A DNA stretch of 64,000 nt, taken from NCBI RefSeq assembly GCF_037975245.1, contig NC_092576.1, forward strand, positions 2,907,501 to 2,971,500. Direction: 5' to 3'. The notes under the pieces are model-generated. The model had not been told where the DNA came from. It was given only the letters and a program-made list of their open reading frames with translations, and searched no databases. This DNA comes from Apostichopus japonicus (taxonomy: Eukaryota > Echinodermata > Holothuroidea > Aspidochirotida > Stichopodidae). Numbering within the stretch: position 1 is the stretch's first letter; each line of letters starts with the position of its first letter. Positions 13,166 through 25,215 of this stretch are shown here, in pieces. The position numbers and the translations under genes were made by a program.

Positions 13166-13712
13166 TGTGTACAAATGCTTCACAAGTTACAGAAGACTAA
13201 TATCGTGTACCTCCATAAATTGTTGGGCCCCTCCCCCAACTCAGAATTCCCGTGCCAGCTAGGCTACAGGCCTTGGTGGTTGGTGGAAGGACCAACATTG
13301 ATGTAAATATTTCTATGTTGATGAATCAAGGATTCTCGTACCGAAGGCAATTAAACAAATTATCACTGTGCACGTATGACATCCCACTTAGTGTTTCTTT
13401 TTGTTTTGCTTCAAGCTCCCTTTGGTAGCCACATAGGTTCAAACAGAATGTGTCAACTTGACATTTGAAAATGCGCCCTCCTGCCAAAACAGTTTACCTG
13501 CCTCGGGCATTTCAATAGACTCTCGCACAGACTCGCAATATAGATCGGAGGGGGGGGGGGGCGGGGGTTTGAGATGATGAAGAGACTTTTCCATGCTTGT
13601 TCCCTTTGCTAGGCCTGGCGAATTGATTACGTAACACACGGGCTAATGTTCCAGACTAATAACCTTGAAAGGTGCAGAAGTGGCCTGTGGCGAAAAATGA
13701 ACGGCAGTCTGT
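13166..13712. other. Intergenic sequence with a G run
   Basis: No gene recognised. A 12-base G run is at 13550-13561. Short open frames here lack conserved motifs. Confidence 0.45.
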
Positions 13713-13784
13713 TTTACCTCCATGGTCTTACCAGGGAGCTGCTACTCTAGAGTAGCAGCTCCCTGGTAAGACCATGGAGGTAAA
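13713..13784. repeat. 72-bp perfect palindrome
   Basis: Two 36-base arms with no spacer meet between 13748 and 13749 (centre GCTACTCT / AGAGTAGC). The arms contain ACCTCCATGGTCTTACCAGG and its complement. A further copy of the arm word is at 13803-13829, where TGGAGGTTAACCTCCA is itself a 16-bp palindrome. This could be a foldback element or a template-switch product. Confidence 0.95.
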
Positions 13785-14262
13785 GTACCAGCTGGTCTTT
13801 TCATGGAGGTTAACCTCCATGGTCTTACTAAGGGCGGATTTTCGAATGAAATGTCTCGAAAATGATACATGAATTACCACAGCAATTTTCACCAGGTGAA
13901 CTTGAAAACGTTTCTCTCATCAGTCAAAAATTTCACCTGAACTATCCTTTTATAAAGGAGGGGCCAAGTTGTGACTCATATGCCATGGCCAAAATATTAG
14001 AGTTATGTCCCTATATGGCGTCAAAAGTACACTATCATACTCAGGCCAGGGAAGTATATTTCGGTACCCTGCACATTCATACACATATAAACTCCATCGG
14101 TGTGTTTTACTGTTAGGAAGATTGAATACACGTTCACTCCATGCTTTTGTAATGCTGAGTAAACCCAAAAACTCACCGTAATGTGCATTTGGTAAGGATT
14201 ATTGCAGCCCAACATTTGTGATGATTCGAGCGCTGCGCGAGGGAACAATTTATGTTTACAGA

Positions 14263-14290
14263 TGACGTCACTGCATTGGCTTGCCACGTG
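14263..14290 (+). promoter_or_regulatory. Likely MTHFSD promoter: CRE, inverted CCAAT, E-box
   Basis: A full CRE palindrome TGACGTCA (14263-14270), an inverted CCAAT box (ATTGG, 14275-14279) and CACGTG (14285-14290) cluster within 28 bp, 211-238 bp upstream of the MTHFSD start codon. A CpG-containing stretch (GAGCGCTGCGCGAGG) lies just before them. This is typical of TATA-less housekeeping promoters. Function is inferred from the motifs alone. Confidence 0.5.
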
Positions 14291-14500
14291 CGTCTTTTGG
14301 AATCTCGTTCCAATGCAGTGCGTGTGCATATCAGTCTCCTCAACACGCTAACCAAGCTATACTATGTTTTCACTGTATAACTTGTACAGGAGAGATTCAG
14401 CCTTCACAAAATCACAGTACAGTAGTAGCACTATACTACGTAGGCAGCGCAGAGACTAAGACACATCATATTAGCACTTCTGACCAACTGGCTCAATAAA

Positions 14501-17500
14501 ATGGACGTCGATTCACAAGAGAAGATTTCAGACGAAAAAGGTTATTGTCTGCGAACGTGTGGCTTCTTGATAACATAACTTTCGTACGAATTTAGCCTAG
14601 GCCTTGGGCTGCAACGTTCACGGCATGCCTAAGTTTGCACAGTGCCATAAGTTGTATGTAGCCTAGGCTACTATGTAATAATGCCCATTTACTGTTTACT
14701 CCTGGGCATAGGTCTAGGCTAGCCTGCTTCCTAAGGTCTCAAATATATTCCTCTGTCAATAACAATCTAGGCCTAGATAGTTAAGAGTTTGTAGGGTTAT
14801 GCGCAATTAACTGGGTATGTATCGTTTTGTAACATTTTTAGAGTCCAGGCCTACCCTAGACTAAAATGGAAAATGCTATGGTGTAGAACATGTGTTCAAT
14901 TTCATGCTTCACAATGTTGTCATGGTGTAATCCATCAAGTTCCAGAATATTTGGAGCTCCTGCTAGTATTCACATTAAAGGAGTAACGAAGGCAGGGGCA
15001 TAGCCAATTTATATTATTCAGTAACCTCAAAACTCTCTAATATTCGATTTTTAAGTGAATCGATCCCTGTTTGACTGAATACTCTCGCTGTGAAAATTGG
15101 CTCCTAAGCCCTCACCACAGTACGCTGTCATTGATTATGTTATTGGCTTTAAAATGTCATATTGATGATGTCAGAGAGGAACAACTCTCGTAACAAAGTC
15201 ATTTTCGGTGTAGTAGACTCCCTTTGGAAAATATTCAGCTGTTGTTGCTAGGGCTAGAGCTTTAGAAGGCCTTGCAATTTCCTATAAGCCCAACGTAGTT
15301 CAAAATATAAACGTGGCACCTGAAGGTTGTACTTTACAAAAAATCAGTAGTTCTCTTTTCTTAAAATTTTGGTTCAAATGGCCTAGGCTACACTAAACAA
15401 GCACACTGAAGCTAGGCCTAGAGTACGCTAAGGTAACAGTAACAATGTAGGCTGACTGTAATGTTAAGCATACAGCATGCCTTGCCAGACTTAGGCTTAC
15501 ATAGTGTCCACTTCAAATGGAATATTCCTTGCATGGCCATGGATGTCATTCATCACTGAGGTAGCTCTTAGTACCGCTGCATTTTGGCAAAGGGTTTCAA
15601 ATTCTGTATTGACTGTTAAACAGCCATCTGGGATGTAAGGAGCTTCGCAAAATTATCCACTTCGTGGCAACAACCACACTCTACCTCCCGATGCAATATC
15701 GCACAGTTGAGTTGCCACACAATCCTCTTCTTCCCCTATTTACTCTTACGTTTCCCTTGCCTGTAATTCCTCTGCTGTTAATATCGGATCAAAATCATAG
15801 GGCTGCGGCCCTGCCATTGAACCTTCTTTGATTTCTTTCATTTTGTTTGAGAAATTCTAATGAAATTGTTGTTTACTGACTGTGCTTCAGTACAGCATTT
15901 TTACGGAGAAAGCGCTACTGCTCGATTGAGTTGTTCCTCCCTGACTTCATCAAGATGGAATTTCAGGCTTATTGCATAATCAATGGCAGCTTACTGTATA
16001 CTGTGGCGAGGCCTTGGGAGCCAATTTTCAAAGCGAGTCTATTCAGTCATACAGGAAGCGGTTAACATAAAATTGAATATTAGAGACTTTGAAGGTTACT
16101 GAATAATATAATCTCTGCCTTCGTTATTTCAGTTAATTAAACTAATGTTAAGTGTACCTCCATTATCTGTAGTACTGTAGCACCTTATTGTACTGACATT
16201 TTGTAAGCCATTGACAGAACATGAACTAACCAAGGTTATTCTCATGATGCTTTTTAACTGCACAAGAAAAACATATAGTGCTTTTTGTACCAGATCCTGG
16301 AACTAAGTTGCGGTATGAATGGGGGTAAAAAAGTGACATAACATACCGACTAAAACAGCAGAAAATGTCTGAGAAGAAAAGAAAGAAAAATTAATGTTCT
16401 TTTTGTGGTAAAACATCTGTGGCATCCAGTCACTCACGCTCAAACATCGTTCTCCATTTGATGTTGATTGCGGGAAAAACATTTCTAAGTTATGAAATCT
16501 AATCATAACATAAATGTTCCATGGCATCAGAAAACCTGTGTCAGTGGCCTGAAGTACTATCTGGTGCTTACTGCACATAAGTCTAGTTGTTTTATTGTTA
16601 CCAATGACAGGTTTCCCTATATTTTATCGAAAAATACCAAAATTAAATATATAAATATATCAAGTCGCATACATGATCCTTTATTTGAAACAAATGCCTA
16701 TCCCTCGTATCAATCATGTGAAGGTCTGGACACAGTGTGAAACCCCCATGGTGGCGATTTTTCAATTTTTTCCCTCTAGAACAGGGGTGGGCACCCTTTT
16801 TCAATAAATGGGCCAGATATAAGAGGTGAAAAATTGACTGGGCCGCACCTAACCAACGACCTGCTGTTGATTTCAAATATTTGATTCCGCAGGTTGCCCA
16901 CCCCTGCTCTAAAATGTACAAATCATAACCAGCACAATGCTGCAAAGGTCTGGTGACAGTACTTCTCACTCCACTCTCTCATCCCTTCCCCCCCCCCCCC
17001 CCCCACTCAAAATGTATATTTGTGGATACAGATATTACTTTCTTGCATTTCTTATTTCCAGCTGTGATTGAGAATGGTGAAGGAGAAGAGGAGGCCAAGC
17101 CCACGGACATCACCAAGGCTGGCATCCGTCAGAAGATCTGGGACCACATAGAGGAAAACGACCTGGCAGATTTCCCTCGTCCTGTCCACAACAGAATACC
17201 GAATTTTAAGGTACGATTTAAATAAGTCTGTTCATCCTATGGAGAATGGGTCGTACTCTTGCATTCTAGCTTGACTGACTAGTGTTTTTTGAGAAGGGGG
17301 AAACAAAAAATGAGCAAATTTGCTTTCCCTAATCTGTAGCGAATTATCTGTAAAATGAGCTTTGTCAGTTCCAAGTAACATGCACGGTCATACAGGAAGA
17401 TGTGCATGAAAGGATGTGAAAAAAACTGTGCCAAAATTCCATAGAGCTGTAAAACCCTGTTTTTTTTAGAGTTGTCTTTGAGCATTTCTCAAAGGCATTA

Positions 17501-20500
17501 ATCCCACCAAAATCAAAGTGCACATTTACTTTTATTAACAGACTTGCTTTAGGCACATGTGCATAAAGGATGTGAAAAAACTGTGCCAAAATTCCATAGA
17601 GCTGTAAAACCCTGTTTTGTTTAGAGCTGTCTTTGAGCCCTTCTCAAAGGCATTTGACACCAAAATCAAAGTACATTTATTTTAGTTTACAGACTTGCTT
17701 TAGGCACAATGTCGAAGTGACCTTCATGTCAAAAGTCAAAAGTGCCACTGAATGCATTTGCATATGGCTGTGTTCATGTGTTTGTTACTACTGTACATCG
17801 GCTGGCATGAAAATAAATTTTTGTCTACAGAATCTACAGTAATTGAAGTTAGTAATTCCTTTCCTCACTTTGATATTTGTACTGTACTGTACTGATACCA
17901 AAAAATGTCCAGGAGTTATTGCTAAATTTAATCAATAACAATCCTAGACTTTCAAGAGTAAAACTTGCTGTAGATTTGTTATAAACACTGTTGTTTAAAT
18001 CCAAGAGGAGTGCTGTTTTATGTTATAGAATTCCTCAAATAAATTTACTCATATAGTCAGTTAAACTTTTAAGCTAAAGTGTAGCTGAGTTGATTGCTAG
18101 GACTATGTGACCATTTCAGTTTCACTATTGGTTACCTCACACTATCAGGTATCAATGAACAGTACCTTACAAACGCTATAAGGAATTTCCCTAGGAATTC
18201 CCCTATAACAAATTTTCCCTTGGAATTTCCCCCTTCATCCCAAACTGCTGCAATATGCTGACCAAGCTTTTGTGACCGTTTCAGGATGAGTCCAATACAT
18301 CTGCGCTGTGTATACTGCGTTCAAGGAGAAAATCGTACTTTGATGTTAAGAATTTTGTTGAACAACTCCTGTAATCAAATATGTTACAGAGCATTCAGCT
18401 TTTTACATATGTTTGTTTACACATGATGGAAAATGTCGAAAGACCGCTGTTTTTCTGACAAAAAAATAAATAAAATGTCAATTTTATACCCTCCATAGGA
18501 TTCCAATGCTGCTGCAGAGAAGTTAAGCGATCTGGATCAGTTCAAGGATGCCAAGACGATCAAAGTAAATCCGGACAAACCGCAGGAACAAGCAAGGTTC
18601 TTAACCTTAGAAGTAAGCACCCCTTTCTTAACATGGCTACTACTTAGTAATATATTCTTCTGATCGAATATCCCCAAGTGGCCAAATTTATATCGCAGAA
18701 AATTGCATAAGTACAGTATGTCTAGCTCTTCCTGACAGTTACCTTGATTGAAATTTGTTAAGTGGCTTGGATGTTGAAGAGCATGATCATAATGGTGCCT
18801 TTGCATCATGTTGCCCAATAAGGTAGGACACCCACTTTAAGAATTTGGACACCCATATCTGCCTCAATCCCTGGCCCGTCTCGCCCGTTTCCCAACCATC
18901 CTCCACCACTCACTTTTCCATCATCATTCATAAATCTGTGATCTTTCTCCTCTTACAGGCTGGTAAGACACTGCTTGTACCAACGCCTAGAATGAGGAGA
19001 GGATTGTTTAACAGGGTTGTCCTGCCTCCTGGAGCTGACAAAACAACCATGAGAGAATGCTGCAGTTTTCAGGTCTGTGGGAAAATCTATGAAGCTTACC
19101 TCTGTCTCATATCTGTGATTCAGAAATTTGTGTTTGTGTGTGCAAATATTAAAAGTAGGTAAATTGTTCCTACTGCTAGGCAATCTTGTACACAGCTGTA
19201 AGCCTACAGGGTGTAGCAATTCGTTTGAAGAATTGCCATGTCGACGAGGCTCGCCAATGTTTCAACAGAAGGCGCTCTCAGAGTGCTAATGATCTACGAA
19301 AGATCTCTGAATTGAAATAATACAACTGCGTTAAAGCAAAGTTGGGAAAACGTCTTTTATGAAGTTGCATATGGCATGGTGTGTGATGGACTAGGTCATG
19401 GTTCCACTTGTGCCGTGTCACAAAGAACATGCTTTGGAAAAATGCAGGTTATGGTACTTAAAACAGTCAGCCTTGAATCTTATGTTCATCAAAAGATACC
19501 TTCATTAAAAATTTAAAAGCGAAATTGTACATGCTACAAGTGATTACATCATGGTACCGTTGTGGTCTACAGCTTACGGAACTTGATAGGATAGATATAT
19601 GTGACAGCGCCCACAGGTTTTTGGCGTGACTAAGCAATAAGAATCTGAATATGGATGACAAAGGGATTGATAATACATGCAGGAATATATACTTCAGTGT
19701 TCACGTGTTGGATTGCAGTTTTCAATGTAGGAATATCATTACTCAGGAAGTACTGCAAATTCTTTACATGATCTTTGCATTGGTGAAGCAGTCTGCAGTC
19801 TGTTTACAGGCAAATTAATTTCCATGCTTGATTGCTGGACTTAGTTGCCTTTTGTGTTGCTTCAATTTGTGTTTAGCAAGTCATCAACAGATACCTTAAA
19901 GTAAGACATAGAATTTGGAAGTTTGAGAATAAAATATGAGGGAACATCACCAGCATACAGGTGGGAATGAATAACTCATTGATTACTGCTCAGGACTATA
20001 AACTTTCTAGGAAGAAGTTTCATAATGGACATTAAGAAATATTGTGCACTCAGACATCACTGTTAGTGAATTTACTGCATACAAATGTATTATGAGGTTC
20101 ACTGACCAAGTTAAAGCATCCACTGTATTGGCATTGACATGGCTATCACCTCACATGTCTCATTAAATGGGCAACTATACTCACAATATTTGGTTATGCA
20201 ACGTACCCTTTACTGTACTTATTGTGCCCGTCATGCATTTTGTAACCTCTGCGTGAAGTGGAGAGTTCACTGTCCCCCCCCCCCCCGCCCCATTCAGCTT
20301 TCATCTGCCTGTACACACCATGACAGATATTGTGACTCAATAAAACAGATGTCCATTTTCTTAATTTCTTTAACCTTTGTACGAGGTCTTTGAACAGGAT
20401 TTATATTTTATCATCATCCACAGGGAATAAAGGTGAACAGTGCCTCTGTTGGTATCGCTGAGGAATATTCTGTAGACCTGGTCATAATCGGCTCTGTTGC

Positions 20501-22529
20501 TGTCTCAGAATCAGGTGAGTGAATTGAAATTTTCTCGTGTAGAAAGATAGATAGCTATAGCCCCAAACTGCAGCTTCCCTGCCAGCCCAGATGTGACAAG
20601 TCACTCCATCGTAAGGTCACGTAGAGTCTTCACCAAGTAACATTTTCTGATTCAAGTGACGTCGTTGAATAAAGTCATCACAATGTCAAGCCTAGAATTT
20701 CACAGTTATGCCTCTGCCTAAAGAAAGCAAGTGCTGAATAAATCTACTGGCTATATACCAAGGGTCGGACTGACATATATTCATCACTTACAGCACGCAT
20801 AAATAACTGTATTGGATCAGCCACATGATATTTGCTGATAATAAGCAGTGATGATACAGGGCTTATGTTAGGTACAGAAACCATGCTGAGTATGTTTCAC
20901 TGACAAGTGTTACCCTGCCTTACCATGTGTTTACGTTCTTAACGTCTATTGGCATCAAACGACACTGCGTTTGTGTCTGATGGCAAACAGTGAAATAGAC
21001 TGTCATTTTGTCAGTAACCGGAATTACAAAGCTTGGTTGTGGGCAAAAAAAGTTAAAAGATAAATTGTTTTTGAGTCGTTTCACATTTGAAATGTATCAA
21101 TGACCTGAGTTTTGATTCATAAGAACACTGTCAGTTGGTATCTGTTCAACTTTTTGTTAAAGAATCATTTTTTTTCTCCAAGTACATTGAAAAAATGAGG
21201 ATACACTATCCCTTGTTCTGCCTGGGTCCCCTGATAAACCTCTGTGTTGGGTCTTGTTTACCCCAGGCCCCTCCTCTCGCCAGGCCTGCACGGAAATTAT
21301 CCCTGAAGCTGAAAAATCTTCCAAGCTACGCTTTGAAATGAAACCTTGTCCCAGAATAAATTTTAAAATATTTGCTGTTAATATGTTTGCAAATTGATTT
21401 GAACCTTCAAGCATCTTGTATATCATATAAATAGAGGAAACGACTTGATGCTTCTATAGCAATTATTCTGTCATCCACCCTGCCAGGGGGGTCCATACTC
21501 AAACCTGATATTTCTTTCAAATTGAGCTTTTTAAATACATCATATATATTTATCTCTGTAGGTCTGAGAATTGGGAAAGGAGAGGGTTTCGCTGACCTGG
21601 AGTTTGCGATCATGTCCGCGGCCGGCGCCGTCAATGACGATACGGTGGTCGTCACGACGGTCCACGACTGCCAGGTGACCGAGATTCCCGAGAGTCTCAT
21701 CCAACCCCACGACCTGACGGTGGATTACATTTTGACTCCTACCAGGGTGATCAAGTGCTCTGGCGACATCAGGCAGCGTCCCAAGGGCATCATTTGGAGC
21801 ATGCTGACCGAGGAAAAGTTTCGCTCTATTCCGATCCTGAAGGAGCTCAGAGAGAAGGACAAGGAAGCCGGGATAGACACCCAGCTGAAGCCATCCGAGG
21901 AGTCGGACACCCCGAGAAAGAACAGAAGACAGAGGAACCGAGATGGGAACAGAGAAAACAGACCGAGGAGACAGCGGATCACCAGGGCGGCGAGGAGGGA
22001 CGGGGATGACGACAATGAGGAACCAGAAGAACAAGAAGAGGAGGAGATGGAGAAGAAGAAGGATGAAAACAGACGTTCCCGTAACTCCAAGAGAAGAGGT
22101 CCTCCAGAGTGCCCACCGGGCTGTCGGATCTTCGTGGGTGGCGTCACGCGCAGGACGAGAGTCTCGGAGTTCAAGATGGCGATCAGAGCCAAGGGAGTCT
22201 ACCCGAGGAGAGTCATCTGGAGAGGAGCGCGAGGTTTCTGCTTCTTGGAATTCGACGTGCCCGACAAGATCGCCGAAGACGTGGAGCTGCTGGGAGAGAT
22301 CATTTTCAACAACGTGAAGCTGAGACCGCAGGTCGCCATCGACAGAGGGTTAGAGGGCGACAGAGAGGGCGACAGAGAGGGCGACAGAGAGGGGGACAGA
22401 GAGGGCAACAGAGGGTTCGAAGGCGACAGAGAGTTGAAGGGGGACGGCGGGAAAGTAAACGGGGAAGTGAATGAGGAAATCTCAGAAGACAAGACAGAGG
22501 AACAGAAAGTGATAACTAGTGAAGACTAG
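14501..22529 (+). CDS. MTHFSD: Methenyltetrahydrofolate synthase domain-containing protein (MTHFSD-like)
   Basis: Six coding exons with phase-consistent GT/AG junctions: 14501-14540, 17062-17210, 18499-18612, 18959-19072, 20424-20514, 21562-22529; 491 residues. Exon 2 has [15 protein letters not shown], exon 4 [17 protein letters not shown], exon 5 [14 protein letters not shown] and exon 6 [14 protein letters not shown] plus [14 protein letters not shown], all hallmarks of MTHFSD. The first ~300 residues form the 5-formyl-THF cyclo-ligase-like fold. Next comes a long charged Arg/Glu-rich linker and an RRM at about 357-430 (RNP2 IFVGGV, RNP1 ARGFCFLEF at 392-400). The tail holds tandem GDRE repeats (from about residue 436). 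The family is thought to bind RNA; catalytic activity of the synthase-like domain is not established. The start is supported because exon 1 splices in frame and an upstream promoter cluster exists. It is longer than the human protein (about 383 aa), mainly in the linker and tail. Confidence 0.95.
14985..16126. mobile_element. 1.14-kb DNA element with about 200-bp terminal inverted repeats
   Basis: In MTHFSD intron 1. The left arm (14985 to about 15195) is complementary to the right arm (about 15920-16126). Both ends begin ACGAAGGCAG next to a TA, and both arms carry ATTATTCAGTAACC, CTCTAATATTC and AAAATTGGCTCC in matching order. A TA target duplication, as in Tc1/mariner-type elements, would fit the ends but is not proof. 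The roughly 720-bp core shows no open frame with a transposase motif, so it is non-autonomous or decayed. Confidence 0.85.
16782..16906. mobile_element. 125-bp hAT-type MITE
   Basis: The ends are CAGGGGTGGGCA and TGCCCACCCCTG, inverted apart from a small indel. The flanks are CTCTAGAA and CTCTAAAA, an 8-bp target duplication with one mismatch. Terminal CAG/CTG and 8-bp duplications are typical of the hAT superfamily. It has no coding capacity and lies in MTHFSD intron 1. Confidence 0.9.
16988..17004. repeat. Poly(C) run of 17 before MTHFSD exon 2
   Basis: Seventeen consecutive C residues lie 57 bp upstream of the exon 2 acceptor, in a pyrimidine-rich stretch. Confidence 0.95.
17400..17709. 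repeat. Two-copy tandem repeat, 157-bp period, MTHFSD intron 2
   Basis: ATGTGCATGAAAGGATGTG at 17400 recurs as ATGTGCATAAAGGATGTG at 17557. Both units contain CTGTGCCAAAATTCCATAGA and end in CAGACTTGCTTTAGGCAC. The copies have diverged by scattered substitutions and small indels. Confidence 0.9.
17710..20423. other. MTHFSD introns 2-4, remaining sequence
   Basis: Exons 3 and 4 lie inside this stretch. The rest is AT-rich intron with a 13-base C run at 20274-20286. At about 18764-18788 the word GGATGTTGAAGAGCATGAT matches the start of dispersed repeat D. No other gene or element was recognised. Confidence 0.5.
20515..21561. other. MTHFSD intron 5
   Basis: About 1 kb of intron with normal splice ends (GTGAGT at the donor; TATCTCTGTAG at the acceptor). 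No repeat or RNA gene was recognised. Confidence 0.5.
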
Positions 22530-24777
22530 TATCACATTGTAGGCAGAGGTATGGTTTCCTACGGATGAAAGCAATATGAAATACTTAAACAAACAAAAAG
22601 AGAGATGTGTCTAAAGAAGCTTAACATAGAAATTTAGAGTTGAAATTACATATAGAACCAAGAGTCTTTTCATGGGCATCGAAACATTGTAGATTATTTC
22701 TATTAGCAAAACTGTTCTTTTTTTTTTCTTTTTTTTTTTTATAGTTTTCACGAAAAAAATTCAAGTCTACCAATGTTCTTGCCAATATGGAGCATTTTTT
22801 TCCATGCTTTATTTTGGTGGTGGGGGAGAAGAAATGTAACCTTTGACCTAGTTTTCAGAAGTATCTGTCGTAATGTTGGAAACCAATAATTGTCCAGCAT
22901 GCTGACCTTTGCCTTCTGAAACATGGTAAAGGATTGATTTACTAGTTTTTTTTTTTTTTACCCTGTCCAATGGAAGAAGAACCTTGTAATGAATAATACA
23001 AGTGAAAGACTAATTTTTTTCGTTGATCTAAATTATTTATAATTTATTTCCCTCTTTTACATTTCTTTTCTCTCCAGTCAAAAGCAGTGGCATTTGTTGT
23101 AGAAAAGTGATATACCTGATAACAAAGACACACTGATTATAAATTTATGGGAAAATGATTTTCAGTTCTTTTTTGGCTTTGCCATTTGTGATAGATATGG
23201 AAGAGATGACCATCGGCCTGCAACTTTCAAGGGATGTATCTCTCGTTAGAGGAGGAGATAGCAACGGCTTTTATGTTCCCCTTGGCAACTAGAACGATGA
23301 ACAATAATTGAATATGTCACCAACATATATCACAAGCCACTGTCGTGTAAAATGCGTTGAAATAATTTAATTGGTTTCTCTTCCTGGTTTCTGGCATTTT
23401 TGAATCTTGTTTCTTTGATTGTTACAGCCTTGGCTTCAGTTTTAATTCCATTTGGGTTTTTTTTCTGCAGTAGTAAAAGTTGTGGTCGGGGAATGGGATG
23501 AAGGAGAATGTGAGGTGTTCAGTGGAATCACACTCTGGTAAAAATGACAGGTCTTTGAGAAGACTAGAAAGTCATTTATTAGTGTTGCTGCAGTTTAATT
23601 TAATGAGGGAAAATTACCTTGCAAGTTAATACCCAATTTGATCTTTGAGAAGAAGTACTAAATAATTCCTACCTATTCTCTTTATTTCTGATAGGTTTGG
23701 GCAGTGTATTGGTTTAAAGTTTGTATTTAATAATTTTGCTTATTGTTTTTATTTTCCTTGTGGTTGTTCAATTTTTTTTTCTTTTGCTTTTCCTTTCTTT
23801 TTTATTACTCAACTTGCTGACCAGATCATTTTTTCTTTTTTTCCTGTGTTTCTTTTACTGCACATCAAACTTGAAAAAAAACTTTTTTTTTTTTTTTTGG
23901 AACCCCCCAATGTCAATCCCCACCAAGTGAGTACACACTTCTTGGGCTTTCTGCCTATCTCTGTAGCTGTTAAGCAATCGCAAAACATTATATCAGTTAT
24001 TCCAATATCAATTAATTCTCCATGGCATACTGACGCTTTGTCACAAAAAGTTAAAAGTGTTTCGATTTAAGCTGATTACGAAAATCTGTACTGATAATCT
24101 CGACCATAGCAATTTACAGTTGGCATGAATTCAGTCTTGATAATTCCTTCTTGTAAATTCACATTCTTTTCAATATAAACCTGCTCTCATCTGATGTTTT
24201 ACTCTATTGATGTCTTGTGGGCATTATGTTTGTCTCTTAATAATATTCTTTATTTGTTATAATTATTATTATTTTTTTTAACAAAAGAGGACACATTTTG
24301 TTTATGTACATTATATGCAGTATCAAGGTGCGTTCGTTTGAATAGGTGAAGACAGTAGTGTGACAGGGCTACACAACTTTCTTTGTCTCAGGTTATGAAT
24401 ATGTATGAGGTTAAAACCAGATCATATGAGAAATATTTTTAACACCCCCTGCACTGCCGAGTGAGTTGTGCAGAGGGGGCACTGGGTGGTACTCTATGCA
24501 ACAATACACTGACCTCAATCATTCTCTGTTGTGTGCGATGCACACGTTCAGGGTTTTTTTCAGCCCTGGCTGGTCTAACTAATGGTGCATGTCATGTGTG
24601 GGGTGATGTGTTGATTCGATGTCATCTACAGATCTATTGAAGCCATGGTTTAGTACAAAGTAGTGTATGGGATTGCAGTAACGTGCATGTATACCGTGAT
24701 GTTGAAAATGACATGCTTGTGTGGTAACACGCTTATTTATGTCACATGTTAGTAATTGCTTGACTAGGTGAACTCTT
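22530..24777. other. MTHFSD 3' UTR and downstream intergenic sequence
   Basis: AT-rich and T-rich sequence with poly(T) tracts (for example 22717-22740, 22946-22959 and 23882-23899). I found no clear AATAAA close to the stop, so the 3' end of the transcript is not located. Open frames here are low-complexity. Confidence 0.45.
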
Positions 24778-25215
24778 ACAACTATGGTTTGCAGTCACTT
24801 GCTGTGCCGATTTTTTTTTTTTTTTTACCAACAAGTATAATGACACGTCTTTTGACACTGTAACCCACACAACCATCATTTGCAGCAATGTGTTTGTGCG
24901 GTTTCATTGCAACATCCGTGGTTTTGTACCAGCAAGTGTAATGATACATCTCATATCACTGGCAGCTGCATAAGCATGGTTCACATTTATTTGTTGTGTG
25001 GTTTTCATATTAACATCCGTGGTTCTTGCCGGGTAGGGTATGAACGATGGAACCAGCACAACCATACTTTTTTGGGGTTAAATTTACTGTGTGCTTTCAT
25101 CTACTTGGCACCAATAGTTCTTAGTGCCTAGTGATATGACACTGCGGAACCATTGCAACCATGGTTTATAGTAACTGGTAGTGTGGTTTCATCGTAGTGT
25201 CCATGCATGGTTCTC
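24778..25215. repeat. Degenerate tandem repeat, about 5 units of 85-110 bp
   Basis: Successive units begin with variants of ACAACCATGGTTT and share TGTGTGGTTTCAT, AACATCCGTGGTT and CCAGCAAGTGTAATGA. Identity between units is low, so this is an old, decayed minisatellite. Confidence 0.65.

Noticed and set aside
21540-22492. Minus-strand and alternate-frame open frames of up to 164 codons
   Set aside because: Shadows of the GC-richer, Arg/Glu-rich last exon of MTHFSD.
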